64,000 bases of DNA from Armillaria gallica (GCA_037576215.1 JBANDB010000004.1:4154001-4218000), one strand, 5' to 3'. Numbered from the stretch's first letter, positions 48,903-59,268 are shown. Made by a program: numbers and translations. The notes: generated by a model from the letters alone, not told the origin.

Positions 48903-51900
48903 TTAAGGTATGCTCCCCGGTTCTGAGATTGGTTTTGTCTCCGTCGATGGGTCGTCGTTTCCCCCGAATATATCCCACAACTCATACAGCTCTTCCCAGC
49001 TTCTGACCTTTTTTCCGGTCCTCGGGTCGATATGGTATTCCCATTCTTCTTTTTCTTGAATGACCTGGTCGACATGTTCCGCTAGGTATTCTTCGATGAG
49101 CTCGTCGGCGTCCATGTCGTTCTCCTGTACCCAGCTGTTTGATTCTGGTCCATACCCCTTCCACTTGACGAAATAGTCGGTTGCCCTCCTTGTTGGTTCG
49201 CCGCGTCTTCCTCGAATGTTTCGCTGCCTGCTATCCAGAACTTTTTCGACTTCGTAGTGTTCTTCATTGTCGATTAAGTCTGGTGGTGGCGGAGGTGGCT
49301 GTTCTTGGTTCGGGAATGCCGGTGGTGTGTAGGGGGTGAGCAATGTTTCGTTGAAGGTCGGGTGGATTTTCCAGGCAGGTGGTAACTTGAGGGTGTAGGC
49401 TGACTCCCCCTTTTTGCTTGTGATTACAAAGGGTCCGGTTCGTTTGTCGTCGAGCTTTTTCTTTGGACGCGGAAGGTGGAGATTGGTTGTGTCGAGCCAG
49501 ACTTTGTCCCCTATTTGGTATTCAATGGCCGTGCGCTTGTTCTTGTTGTATTGCGCTTTCATCTGTGCTGCGGCTTGCTCGAGTGACCTTTTGGCGGATG
49601 CGTGGATTTCTTGCATCTTTGAGACAAAAGCGTTGGAGTTGGGGGTTCGGAAGGGGGTTGCTGGTTTCGCGCCTGGGAGAATCGGTGGGTTATAGCCGTA
49701 GTTGACTTCGAAGGGGCTCTTGCCGGTGGCGGAGTGGGTACGGTTGTTATGGGTGAACGCGGCAAGGGAGAGCCATTCAGCCCAATCGGTCTGAAGATGG
49801 TTGACGAACATCCGAAGGTACTTTTCAATTTCTTGATTGACCCTTTCGGTCTGTCCATCCGTTTGGGGGTGGTATGCAGTTGAAGGATTGCCTTTGATTT
49901 GTAGGAGGTCGTAGAGGTCCTTCATGAATTTGGATACGAATACCGTTCCTCGGTCTGAGATGACAACTTGAGGCATGCCGTGTTTGGCATATACTTCATC
50001 GCGCAAAATCTTGGCCCATCCTTCTGACGATAGTTTGGTGGAACAGGCAACTGGGATGATTTCTTTGGAGAAGCGGTCAACGATTACGAGAATGGCGTCG
50101 TGACCGTTGCTCATAGGTAATCCAGTGACCATGTCTACGGAGATGTGGGTCCACGGACGGGAGGGTATTTCGTTAGGGTGAAGGGGTGCCCTCTTGGCTT
50201 GGGTGCTGCTCTTTGCGCGTTGACAAGTTTCGCAGGCCCGTACGTAGGCTTCAACGTCCTTCTTCAATTTCGGCCACCAGAACTCTCGTAGGACGAGTTC
50301 TTTAGTTTTTTCGATACCTGGGTGTCCAGCGGTAATGTGGTCGTGGGACCTGGCGATAATCTCTCCTCAGAGTGCATGGTCTTGGGGAACATAGATTCTA
50401 TTGTCGTACCAGACGAGTCCGTCCTTCATCTCCATTCCGCGATCGTGACTAACCGAGCCAGTAACTGCGGCGTCCCAGAGGTGAGCTTTCCTGGTAGCCG
50501 TTTGTACCTTTTCATGAGTTTCCTCAAGAGTGGGCATGATCATGGCTCGGAAATGTTCTGGGGACAGTACGACGACTTGGTCATTATCGTCCTGTCCTTG
50601 GTCGTGGTCCGCCCGTCGAGAAAGGAGGTCAGCCTTTTTGTTGGCGGCTCCCGCTTTGTGATGGAGGGTGAAATGGTATTCGGCGAGTTCAGTGATCCAT
50701 CGGGCTTGACGACGATTCACCTTCTGGGGCTTTCGGAAATACTGGAGATTTTGATGGTCTGTCCAGATCTCGAAGTCTTGATGTGCGCCCATCAGGTAAT
50801 GTCTCCACTCCTCTAGTGTGAGCATGATGGCTAGGAGTTCCTTGTCGTAGATTTCGTAGTTACATTCGGTAACAGAGAGGGACTTGGACAAGAACGAAAC
50901 TGGTCTCCATTTGCCGTCCTGCTCCTGAGACAATACCGCCCTGATTGCTCCTTCGCTGGCGTCTGCTTCTACCCTGAACTTCCCTTCGTTTGTTGGTATC
51001 GCGAGTATTACGTCCTCAGCCAATTGTTTCTTCAGCTGCTCAAACGCTTCCTGCTGAGCTTTACCCCACTTCCATGCTTCGTTGCCCGTCAACTGCGTCA
51101 TGGGTTTCACGATCTTGCTATAGTTCTTTATGAAACGCCGATAGAAGTTCGTGAACCCCAAGAACGACTGTAACTCTCTTTTCTTGGTTGGTACCAGCCA
51201 GTCCAGAATGCCTTGGATCTTAACGGGGTCCATTCGAATGCTACCTTCGCTGATGATGACGCCCAGATACTCCGTCTCGAGGACTTCGAATTCGCATTTC
51301 TCGGCTTTAAGGAACAGCTTATGCTTTCGTAAGGTGGCTAGTACCTCCCGCGTGATTCGTCGGTGTTCCTCTTTGGTTTTGGACATAATGAGGATATCGT
51401 CGAGGTAGATGGTGACCTTCCCGGACGCGATGAGGTCTTTAAAGATGTCGTTCATCATCCACTGGAAGGTGGCGGGTGAATTGGTGAGCCCGAAGAACAT
51501 TACCGTTGGTTTGTACAAACCACAGTTGGTTCTGAAGGCCGCCTTCCATTCGTCACCCGTTTTGATGCGAACATTATTATACCCCCATCGAACGTCTAGT
51601 TTAGAGAAGTATTTGGCGCCGCGTAGCTTGTCCATGAGTTCTGAGATAAGGGGGAGCGGGTAACGGTTTTTGATGGTCATTTCGTTAAGCTTCCGATAAT
51701 CTTGGACTGGCCTTAGCTTCCCGTCTTTTTTCTTAACAAAGAAGAACGGCGAAGCCATCGGCGACTTGGAAGGTCGTATTCTTCCGCTAGCCAGGTTCTC
51801 GTCTAGGAATTTGTCCAGCTCCTCCTGTTCTTCGCGGTTTAGCGGGTAGACTTTGCAGTCTAAGTTGGCGTTGGCGTTGGGAGTGAGTTCGATAGCATGG

Positions 51901-53754
51901 TCCCACGGTTTCGGTTCTGGGAGTTCGTCAAAGCTTTCTTTATCGAATAAGTCTTTGAAGTCTCTGCACCATTCAGGGACCATCTCTTTGAACGTTTTGG
52001 TCTTCTTGTCTGCATTGGCCTTGGCTGCTAGGTCATTGGCTACATGCCGCATCGCTCTAATACGAATGGCTTCTTCGAAGTTTATCGCCAGGATAGTGTC
52101 TCCTTCTTCGAGCTCTTCGTCCCATTTATCATATGGGTCCGCGTCAGGCAAGGGGATCGGGGTGTGACGACACTGGCACCGAGCGAAGATCATTTTTCCG
52201 GTTTGCCAATTGATTAGCGGATTGTGCCTTACTAGCCAGTCGTGCCCGAGGAAGACGTCACAATCCTTCAGATCAGTGATGGCTAGATCTAGGTTTTCGG
52301 CATGATCTCCGATGACGATTCATAGCTGAGCGAAGGCGGTGATTTGCCCCGCGCTATTCCTTGATCCGTCCGCGTTGTATACGGTAATGGGTGCAGCCGT
52401 CGATCTCGTGGGAAGATGGTGTTTTTCGACGAAGGTCCGATCGATGGCGCTACTGGTGCAGCCGCTGTCAATTAAAGCCGACGAGGCGACGTGGGTGCTG
52501 CCTCCTGGGACTTCGATCCGGATATCCGTGGTCAAGGCCTTTTCTCCCCCGCTCACGCAGCAAACGTAGCGTCGGGGTTGTTGGAGCTCTTCCATCCATT
52601 CCAGCGCGTTGACGCGTGTGGCTTTCCCTATTTTGTCGATCATCTCATCAACAACTTCCTCGACTCGGGTCTTGTGAACCCAGTTTTTTAGGATTGCCCT
52701 GGCTTCTGACTCCGTCTTTGCCTCCTTGACCCCGCGCAGTGTCCACTCGGCTTCAAACGGCTTCAGCCATGTGTGTGGGACCTTCTCAGTCTTCGCACCA
52801 GAACCTGATGGCTCGGCTACTGTCGACTGGGTCTCCTCGTGTACTACAGGGGTTTTTTGGTTAGTGTCCTGACTGCGTCGGAAACTCGTATCATCCTCAT
52901 CGTCGGGAACTTCCTCCATCTGTACCTTGGGCCCCCTCTTCACCGCCTGGGCGCTAGCGGCTACCTTCCTATCGGCTGCCTTGGTCGGGGCTGTTGCGCA
53001 TCCAACAGTTCTTGTCTCGTCAGGGACGCCTTCGTTGGGATCGCCCAGGGGGGTCCGCGTCCGTTGGCCGTTTCCACTACCCACAGGAGCTTCGCAAACG
53101 CCGCGGTCGCGATCAAGTTCCACCCCTGAGCACGGCTGTACCGCGGTTCGTTGGGACCCCCTTTCTGGGGCCTCAGCCGACATGGTGCCAGTCATTGTCT
53201 TGCTACTGGATAGCGCTTCAGGGCTCTTGCCGCGTTTTGCCTTGTCAGACGGCCTAATGACGGCTACGCTTGGCCCGTCGTTGCGCATGACGTTCGGGGA
53301 ATCCTCCTTCTTCAGCCCGGTAACGGGCGTTACCTTCACTTGTGCCAGGGCCAAAGGCAGCACTGTCAACCGTTTGAGTGTTTCTGGCTCTTCGTTTGTG
53401 GTGTCTCCCTTGCCAGGGACCGCTTCTCCAAGGGGAGCGCTGCGCGCTTGATCCCTTGCCCCATCCAGTCGCGTATTAGGCGCTGTTATGACGGGTGGCA
53501 CTATGGTGGGTGCCTTTTCGTCCGATGCTTTTGCTCGCAATGAGTTACTTGCCGAACGTTTAGTCGGTGAGTCGGTTCCAACATCCTGTGCTGATTCTTT
53601 CTTAGTTTCGGTCCCGGTGGCAAAGTCGCGAGATGGTATATTTGAATGTGCGATATTTACTACAGTGAGCCTTACTAGCAGGCGATATGGGCGTACCGGG
53701 TGAAACTAAGTCTGTCGCCAAGTCAGTCGAATCATTTACTGCTCGGTGCCGTCT
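48903..53754 (-). pseudogene. Element 2 pol (protease, RT, RNase H, integrase, chromodomain) with two TGA codons
   Basis: Pol starts in the -1 frame over the gag end (VNDSTDLATDLVSPGTPI). A frame change near 53600-53690 must be crossed to reach the long frame from 53540. Domains in order: linker; protease with ALIDSGCTSSAID (about 52470; DSG intact); TGA at 52320-52322; RT at about 51750-51300 with IYLDDILIMSKT; RNase H (FRVEADASEGAIRAVLSQ, about 50970); TGA at 50367-50369; integrase zinc finger (H-x-H...CETCQRAKSS, about 50310-50200); catalytic core with [17 protein letters not shown] and the E of QTDGQTERVNQEIEKY; and a chromodomain (YFVKWKGYGPESNSWV, about 49150). Chromodomains of such elements bind methylated histone H3 and steer integration. 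About 1,600 residues. Confidence 0.92.
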
Positions 53755-56276
53755 TTTACCTCCTCAACCTTCGAGTCCGTTTTTTCGTTCGTTGCTACAT
53801 GGTCCCAGTAATAGGCTACGCGCCTAAGGTGCTCTTCCTTCGTCTTGGGCCGTTTAGGGCAGTCCCGTTTAAAGTGTCCCATCTGGCCGCAACCGTAGCA
53901 CTTCGTCTTGGCACGCACTGCGTCGATGTCCATGGGCTTTCCTTGCCCTCCGTAAGTCGTGCCAGTTCCCGTTGTCTTTTCCGGGATACTGCTCTGCTGT
54001 TGGTTTCCTTTTGGCGCCGGTGCTGTATTCGTCTTTGCCTGCTGTTTCCACTCCGTTACCTTCCCTCCATGCTGTTCTGCCTTCTTAGTTCTCCAGTTAT
54101 GATCGATGCGGAGTATCTGCCGCTTCCATTCGTAGTAGTTGCCAGGGACGTCCGCGTCTGATGCGTAGATGATGTCTTTCGTCGACGACCGGCAGGCTTT
54201 CTTTACCTGGGCCACCATCATCCTGTCGGTGCCTAGGACTCCCACTTCGAAGGCTAGGGACTCGAACTGCTGGAAGAACAAGTCGCCGTCAGCGAACTGA
54301 CTTTGTCGGAGTGCTTCCCACTGGGCGAATTTGATCTCGGCGTTGGCGTCCTTCCAAAATCTCCTCCTGACCTCGTCGACAAATTCTTCGTAGGCCGGAT
54401 AGAGCTGGAACCCATGATCATCCCTTCCTAGCCCTCGTGCGCATAGCTCCCACCAGACCTGGGCGTCCTTCCCAAAGCGCGACGCGCAGAAGATGACCTT
54501 GTGCGGGTGACAGTAAAAGTGCGCTGGGAATATGGAAAAGTACATGTCGCACTGGGAGAAGAACCGTGCGATGTCATTCGAGTCACCATTGAAGTTCTCG
54601 GGTACCTTAACCATTTCTGGCTTCAACGAAGACCAGGGTCCTGGGTTAGCCGGGTCAACAACCCATGGGGCTGGTGGATCAGGTGGCCCTGGTGGAGGTG
54701 GGTAACGCGGTGGTGCATATCGGCGAGGGGGAGGGCCCGGAGGTGGGGCTGACGGTTGTGGTGCAAACGGCGGCGGTGGTGGGGGTTTCGAGGGTGCGGG
54801 TGGTTGAGCGGGTACTTGGGGTGCATTCGATGGTCCTGCCCCATTGCCGTCGCCTGTTATTGCGGCAGCGAAGAGTCAGGACGTCTTTTCCATACCCGGT
54901 GGTCCGTACCCACGGGGATAGGCATAGCTCGGTTGCTGGGGTGCATAATTCGTCCCCCACCTCAGGTATTCATGCACAGCGGCCCGTTGCGGTGGTACCG
55001 GCGGTTTGTCGTCCATCGGTTCTGGCGAGCTTACGGAGCTTGCCATCGGGGATAGATCGATCTGAGGGTGTTGGTATCTGGTTGGTACCTCGACCTTGCG
55101 ATCGGGGTGGATCATGTTATAGGCGAGGCAAGCAAAGTGCGTGGCTTCTTCTTTCAGGATATAATTCATTCCGTAGACGGCATAATCCCTTCCGGCTGGG
55201 GTTGTTGCCCAATCTGGATCTTCCGTTAATTCCTTCGTAAAGTGGTTAAATAATTCCTGCAGGGACGTGCGAATGAGTATGGCGGGGACCTGAACCAGTT
55301 TACCTGTCGACAGGAGGTAAAGGGCCCGCGCGATGGTTATCGGGGTGGTCGGCTGGGGGAGTGCTCAGGACGGGCGGGGTGGGGACTGGCGAGGGAGAGG
55401 GGCTTTGTCCCCCAGCGATCCCATTGATGTATTCCTCGACGGGGATTGGCTCGGTAGTTGTACCGCTTGTGGAAGAGGCGTAGCTGGAGGGGGCGGTGAC
55501 ATAGATGGTTTCTCCCCGGCTGTCGACCTGCGGGATCCTTCTTGCGCGCTATTCATTGACCCTTCCGAGCTCCTCCTCGGGTTCTGTTTCCATCTCCCTT
55601 CTGTCCCTTCTATAGAAGTTGACCTCGACGACGGATCTCGGGGGTTCTCTTCTCCTCCTTGGAATGTCGAGCCTTCCTCTCGTTTCTCACTGTGGGAACT
55701 CTGGTGCCTGCTCCGGGGGAGTGGGGGATCGTGTTGTAATTCGAACGGGTTCGTCCCAGTGTATGACGGAAGGGTGTGCTGGTGTTCCCCCGTGGTACAC
55801 ATACGGGTTTGGTCGATGGGGAAAGTAGGCGGAGAGGGGAAGATTGAGGTTGTCCCAGACGAGGTCGAGCTCGGAAGTGGAGCTGATGAAAATGTCGTGA
55901 GGTCTGCTTGTGGCGACAGGGATATTCCTAACGCGACTGCTGGTAGGTTGCTCGGGGACTGGGGTATGGCCCTCGCCTCTCGTTCCCAGTCCGAGTTGTA
56001 CGAGGTACCTTGCCAAGTCTGCGGCAGAGGGGCTTCGTGCTCGATAGGGGGTAACGCCGGCGGATGAGTGATGCGAGGATTCGGCTGGAGAAGGTTGTAT
56101 AGGGGAGAGCCTTGCTCTGGCAGCGCCTCCATTGCCTCCTTCTTGAACGCCGACCTCCACTTCCCCAGGAAGGTCTTCTTCGTCTCTGTCGACGCTAGAG
56201 TGCTCGTCGATTGCTGGGGCTCTGTACGGTACAGGTGGGTAGAAGTGCGCCGGTGGTGGCTGCTGTGGGAAGACAT
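53736..56276 (-). pseudogene. Element 2 gag (extension, capsid, CCHC knuckle) with two TGA codons
   Basis: One frame of about 846 residues from MSSHSSHHRRTSTHLYRTEP to a TAA at 53736-53738, interrupted by TGA at 55365-55367 and 54876-54878 where CGA is likely. The N-terminal 200 residues overlap ORF1. A Pro-rich stretch (about 54880-54640) precedes the capsid-like domain (VPENFNGDSNDIARFFSQCD, QVWWELCARGLGRDDHGF). The nucleocapsid knuckle CYGCGQMGHFKRDC lies near 53880. The N-terminal motifs HLY-x(3-5)-QSTS-L and SGTTS-x-x-P-x-x-PT-x-P are shared with element 1. Pol follows in the -1 frame. Confidence 0.88.
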
Positions 56277-56457
56277 AGTTCACGGGAAGGGGAGGGGGCC
56301 AGTTGTTGTTGCGATGGGTTCGAGGAATTACTCTGTTATGGATTAAAACTCCTAGCACCACTGCGGCTGCGAAGAGTGCTGTTCCGACTGCGAGGTAAAC
56401 TGCAGATAATAAGATATCAAGTGTCGTCGTCATCTGTTGGCTCCGGGTAAGGAGCAA
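55687..56457 (-). CDS. Element 2 ORF1: membrane-anchored protein overlapping gag in the +1 frame
   Basis: Intact frame of 256 residues, starting 7 nt after the primer-binding site (ATG at 56457; a second ATG, M9, is also possible). Residues 15-39 (ILLSAVYLAVGTALFAAAVV and onward) form a membrane helix followed by several Arg, predicting N-out/C-in. A Pro-rich part follows, then SVDRDEEDLPGEVE, a Ser/Pro-rich part and the conserved block WDNLNLPLSAYFP (residues 201-213). Element 1 has the homologous protein in the same position and frame relation. Gag starts 181 nt downstream (56276) in the +1 frame, so the two overlap for about 590 nt. It resembles no retroviral Env that I know: no signal peptide with cleavage site, no Cys pattern. 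Function unknown; a membrane or particle-assembly role is a guess. Confidence 0.7.
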   Translation of the reverse strand: MLLTRSQQMTTTLDILLSAVYLAVGTALFAAAVVLGVLIHNRVIPRTHRNNNWPPPLPVNYVFPQQPPPAHFYPPVPYRAPAIDEHSSVDRDEEDLPGEVEVGVQEGGNGGAARARLSPIQPSPAESSHHSSAGVTPYRARSPSAADLARYLVQLGLGTRGEGHTPVPEQPTSSRVRNIPVATSRPHDIFISSTSELDLVWDNLNLPLSAYFPHRPNPYVYHGGTPAHPSVIHWDEPVRITTRSPTPPEQAPEFPQ

Positions 56458-56463
56458 AGGTAA

Positions 56464-56475
56464 AGCCTCGAACTA
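56464..56475 (-). promoter_or_regulatory. Self-priming primer-binding site of element 2
   Basis: Twelve bases, two nucleotides inside the 5' LTR, exactly complementary to 56620-56631 within the LTR. The sequence differs from that of element 1, yet the pairing is preserved in each. Confidence 0.75.
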
Positions 56476-56619
56476 ATTATTAGACCTGAACTCCTATCAA
56501 TGACAAACAACGGCTGTCTTGCGTTCAGGCAGTCACCGCTGTAATCGTTGTAGGCGATTCGGCTAAGTCTTTAGTTTTGCGGCCAAATATTAAGCGATAG
56601 ATTCAGTATGGATTAAAGA

Positions 56620-56631
56620 TAGTTCGAGGCT
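56620..56631 (-). promoter_or_regulatory. Predicted 5' end of the element 2 transcript (self-primer)
   Basis: Pairs with 56464-56475 over 12 nt and lies about 27-33 nt downstream of a TATTTAA box at 56658-56664. Confidence 0.65.
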
Positions 56632-56657
56632 GGCGTACATGAAGTAAAAGCTACTAG

Positions 56658-56664
56658 TTAAATA
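56658..56664 (-). promoter_or_regulatory. TATA-like box of element 2
   Basis: TATTTAA on the coding strand, about 30 bp upstream of the predicted transcript start, the same spacing as in element 1. Confidence 0.55.
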
Positions 56665-56825
56665 CGAAGGGTGAAGGTCTAAATATAAGTCGACGATGAG
56701 TGGTTGATAACGAAGTACAAGGACTTGGAGCCGCAGCACGCAATATTGAAGCGAGAGCGTGGAGACTTGGGAGATAACATGGGAACGTTCTCCTATAGAT
56801 GTCGGCCCCGTCGGTCCGGAGTAAG

Positions 56826-56842
56826 AGATAAGATAAGATAAA
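56826..56842 (-). promoter_or_regulatory. GATA-box array in U3 of element 2
   Basis: Three overlapping AGATAA motifs, about 195-211 bp upstream of the predicted transcript start, comparable to the array at 25129-25168 in element 1. Confidence 0.5.
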
Positions 56843-56866
56843 GCAAAAAGTGAATAAATTGTAACA

Positions 56867-56871
56867 TCTAG
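56867..56871. repeat. Target-site duplication of element 2, right copy (TCTAG)
   Basis: Exact match to 48474-48478. Using one copy restores the reading frame of the interrupted F-box-like gene, which confirms the 5-bp boundary. Confidence 0.92.
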
Positions 56872-57147
56872 GTTATTGTCAAATGTAACAGAGTGAAAAA
56901 TGATAGTATGGACGTGTCCCTGAATATTGGGGAGTTGCTTCAGTTCCTCCACCACCCTATGCACAGAATGGAACCTAGCTCCCAGGCCATAGTGGCTCCC
57001 ACCAGAAATATTCAAGGTGCTGAATACCATATCACGAGCTTGCGGAAGAAAGGCCTTCTCTACAAGCATACAGTTCCTAGCGTTGACACGGTTGTCACAG
57101 GCATACTTCACAATATGGTCTTTGATTTCTTGTGGAAGAGTGTTCAT

Positions 57148-58143
57148 GCTGTCTAGATACATGAGGCTCAAGATCGAGCAAGTGAGATAAGCAGGTCTTA
57201 TAACAGAAGGATAGTGCAGCATTAGTATGTAGACCGATCACCCATACACTCATAGGAAGTGATCAAGGGAAAAGCAAGCTGATCGAGGAAATGCAAAGAA
57301 GCGATCGAGGGAGAAGCAGGTGATCAAGAGAAGACGATCGAGGAAACATGCAACAATGCACTAGCCGCTGAGATTGGTACTGCCCTTTTTAATGTTACTG
57401 AAAGGAGCATTGCTCCGAACACTGATTTTTTCCCTCAACAAACAGAGTCAAATATAGGCTTGCCAGCACAGCTCCTCACTTTCTTTCTCGCATCTGAACT
57501 GATCCACCAACACATCTCCTGGTCTTCTTCTTTCTCTACATTTATCTCCACCTATATACATTGAGAATACCTGTCGATGTCATATTTTGTCTACTTGCAA
57601 TCCACTCTCCTTAGCATTATCCACCTGGAAGCTGTGATGAGAATGATTTTTAAGAGCCCACCAACATGTTGCAGGTGTATATCATTGCTCAGAGGTGACC
57701 AAAAGTGATGATCTGTTGCTATCCAGAAGTGATCGTTGTAGAAACACTACCCATTGTCGAAAGCTACCTAGTAACCTACTGTTGAACACACTACTTGCTG
57801 TCAGGTTGACTGCTATCTGTGACTGCCATCCACACCACCAATCCACATAGCCAACCACCTGTGTTCCGCCAGACAGCTTCCTCATTCCTTGCCTCCCTTC
57901 ACAGTCTAGACAACATAGTCAATGTTTGCCTGGACACAGTTCCCCCTGGGGTTACCTGGCATCAAAATATTTGCTATGTTGTGCAGGCTGTGCAGCCTAT
58001 GTCAGCCGAGATAGTGACCATCACAGCAGACAAGGTGGACATGAAAGTTTTGTATGGAGCAGGAAGTCAGGTAGACAGAGCGTGCTGGGATGACACACTC
58101 GAGCAGGTGAGTAAACTGGTTTCCATTTGATAAGAGGACTGAT
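57148..58143. other. No supported gene
   Basis: Region between the starts of two divergent F-box-like/LRR paralogues, so it should hold both promoters. A frame at 57819-58130 (+) has no motif. A degenerate GATC-containing repeat lies at 57236-57350. Confidence 0.5.
57236..57350. repeat. Degenerate short tandem repeat with GATC cores
   Basis: Six or so units of roughly 20-25 bp containing GATCRAGGRAAA-like cores (GTGATCAAGGGAAAAGC, CTGATCGAGGAAATGC, GCGATCGAGGGAGAAGC, GTGATCAAGAGAAGAC, ACGATCGAGGAAAC). Confidence 0.6.
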
Positions 58144-59268
58144 ATGGATGGTGATCGCGTCGATTGTGATTTTACAGAAGCGGAACCCAAGAAAGGACGG
58201 AAGTACTTAAGTACACTTAACACGAAGGCTTTCCTGTCTCATGCAATTTGACGGACACATTCGCAAGGTGATGGTGTACTCTCCTGATGAGTTTTTCACT
58301 CATTTAACTTTTCATGACTTCATGCCAGTGCCTGTCATGTTAAGGTGGAGACAGAACACTGTCAACAGTTTTAGTGCCATTGTCATTATGTTGCCACATG
58401 TCAAGACATTGGTATTACAAGAAACAGTGATTCTAGATGCCATCGTCGTTCCTGTGACTGTCAAGAAGGTGGTACTAGTGGATTGCTGTTTGAATGAAGC
58501 CACCCTCACAGCCATTTTGCCAAGGAACAGTGAAATAGTAATCTCAGGAGACCGGACCAGATTTCAGGAAGGAAAGATTCAGGAAGGAGAGATTCAACAT
58601 GATAACTGTATTCCTATTCTCACGCTAACGCTGGATTTTTTCCTTGTCAAGAGTCAGGATGCTTGAAGCATTTCCCAGGCTCTGAGAAATGTCACCGGTG
58701 CTAAGCGTCATGATTTTGTCAGAGAAATGGACCAAGACGGGGAGCTTTTCCAACAACTGATTGATTCAAATGCTGTAACGGTGACAGAACTTATCATGGG
58801 CCAAAAAGGTACATCATAATCACTCCTGTCAAAGTGTTTTATGCTGAAACTGCAATTACAGGACCTGAATATGCTATCTGGTCATCAGAAGTGATATATT
58901 TCGACTGTTGTCGGACGTTGACCAGATTAAGCATAATGTGTTGTGATGAAGAGGTGAAAGCTTTAATGGCTTCATTGTCCGCCGTAGCTGCATATCAGCT
59001 CCATATCTTAGAAATTTGGATCAAAGTTAATGTTCTGATACTGCCAGACTATGAACAGCATGGAAACACGCTCCGTCAATTTTCCCACCTCCTTTTCAAT
59101 AGTGCTGACCATGATGGTTTCAAGTGGTTAGACGTTCAGTTAGGGTATGCATCGATACCTTCGCATATTGACTGGGCAGCAGCATCAAAATTTGTACGTT
59201 CTTGTCTTAGGAAACTTCACAGTCTCCTGTCAACTAGATTCTTGGGGATCAATTGGAAGGTGTTTTAG
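58144..59268 (+). pseudogene. F-box-like/LRR paralogue F, damaged
   Basis: An ATG near 58144 opens MDGDRVDCDFTEAEPKKGRK, then YLSTLNTKAFLSHA, which matches the LVxKAFLPxA motif of paralogues D and E. A stop after this and a frame change (near 58240) lead to MQFDGHIRKVMVYSPDEFFT and the LRR-like part FSAIVIMLPHVKTLVLQETV and VKKVVLVDCCLNEATLTAIL. After a TGA near 58664 the product resumes at about 58834 with YFDCCRTLTRLSIMCCDEEV and ends DWAAASKFVRSCLRKLHSLL, stop 59266-59268. The expected F-box helix before KAFLSHA is not recognisable. A retroelement-free but broken copy. Confidence 0.45.

Larger units (their letters stand above)
48479..56866 (-). mobile_element. Element 2: young, nearly intact Ty3/gypsy chromovirus (Tf1/sushi type), 8388 bp
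   Basis: Two 389-bp LTRs that differ at only three positions bound an internal region with ORF1, gag and pol on the minus strand. The layout matches element 1, but sequences are well diverged, so the two are different families or subfamilies of one lineage. Coding frames are open over long stretches; four TGA codons (50367, 52320, 54876, 55365) and a frame change near 53600-53690 are the visible defects. The terminal bases next to the left target duplication are TA rather than TG. It inserted into an F-box-like gene in that gene's own orientation. Confidence 0.96.
56478..56866 (-). repeat. 5' LTR of element 2 (right copy)
   Basis: 389 bp. U3 lies at the high-coordinate end with a GATA array and TATA-like box; predicted R/U5 runs from 56631 down to 56478. 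Confidence 0.95.
47491..57147 (-). pseudogene. F-box-like/LRR paralogue E, split by LTR retrotransposon element 2
   Basis: The 5' part (57147-56872) reads MNTLPQEIKDHIVKYACDNR and CMLVEKAFLPQARDMVF, then HTIIFHSVTFDNNL. The 3' part (48473-47491) continues DVPYLCYLLDNLPWIKELVL and LRR-like sequence. Removing the element and one TCTAG copy restores the frame exactly at ...FDNNLDVPYL. TGA at 48326-48328 (Arg expected) precedes CHMSAGTFDTWFSSM, and a frame change or intron near 47880 leads to HHSEAELNLHHLHSLSKLSF. The repeat of the phrase V-T-F-D-N on both sides of the insertion is a true internal LRR-type repeat, not a duplication by the element. It is closest to paralogue D. Confidence 0.75.

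Noticed and set aside
55333..56067. Long plus-strand open frame (244 codons) inside element 2
   Set aside because: It is antisense to ORF1 and gag in GC-rich, Pro-coding DNA, where few stops arise by chance. Similar antisense frames lie at 21690-22061, 24243-24650 and 52927-53451 with no conserved sequence.
57236..57350. Short repeats as a possible CRISPR-like array
   Set aside because: Units are degenerate, without constant spacing or unique spacers, and this is eukaryotic DNA.
57819..58130. Open frame just upstream of F-box-like paralogue F as a first exon
   Set aside because: It lacks the F-box helix and a convincing donor site; the conserved KAFLSHA motif starts in a different frame after 58144.
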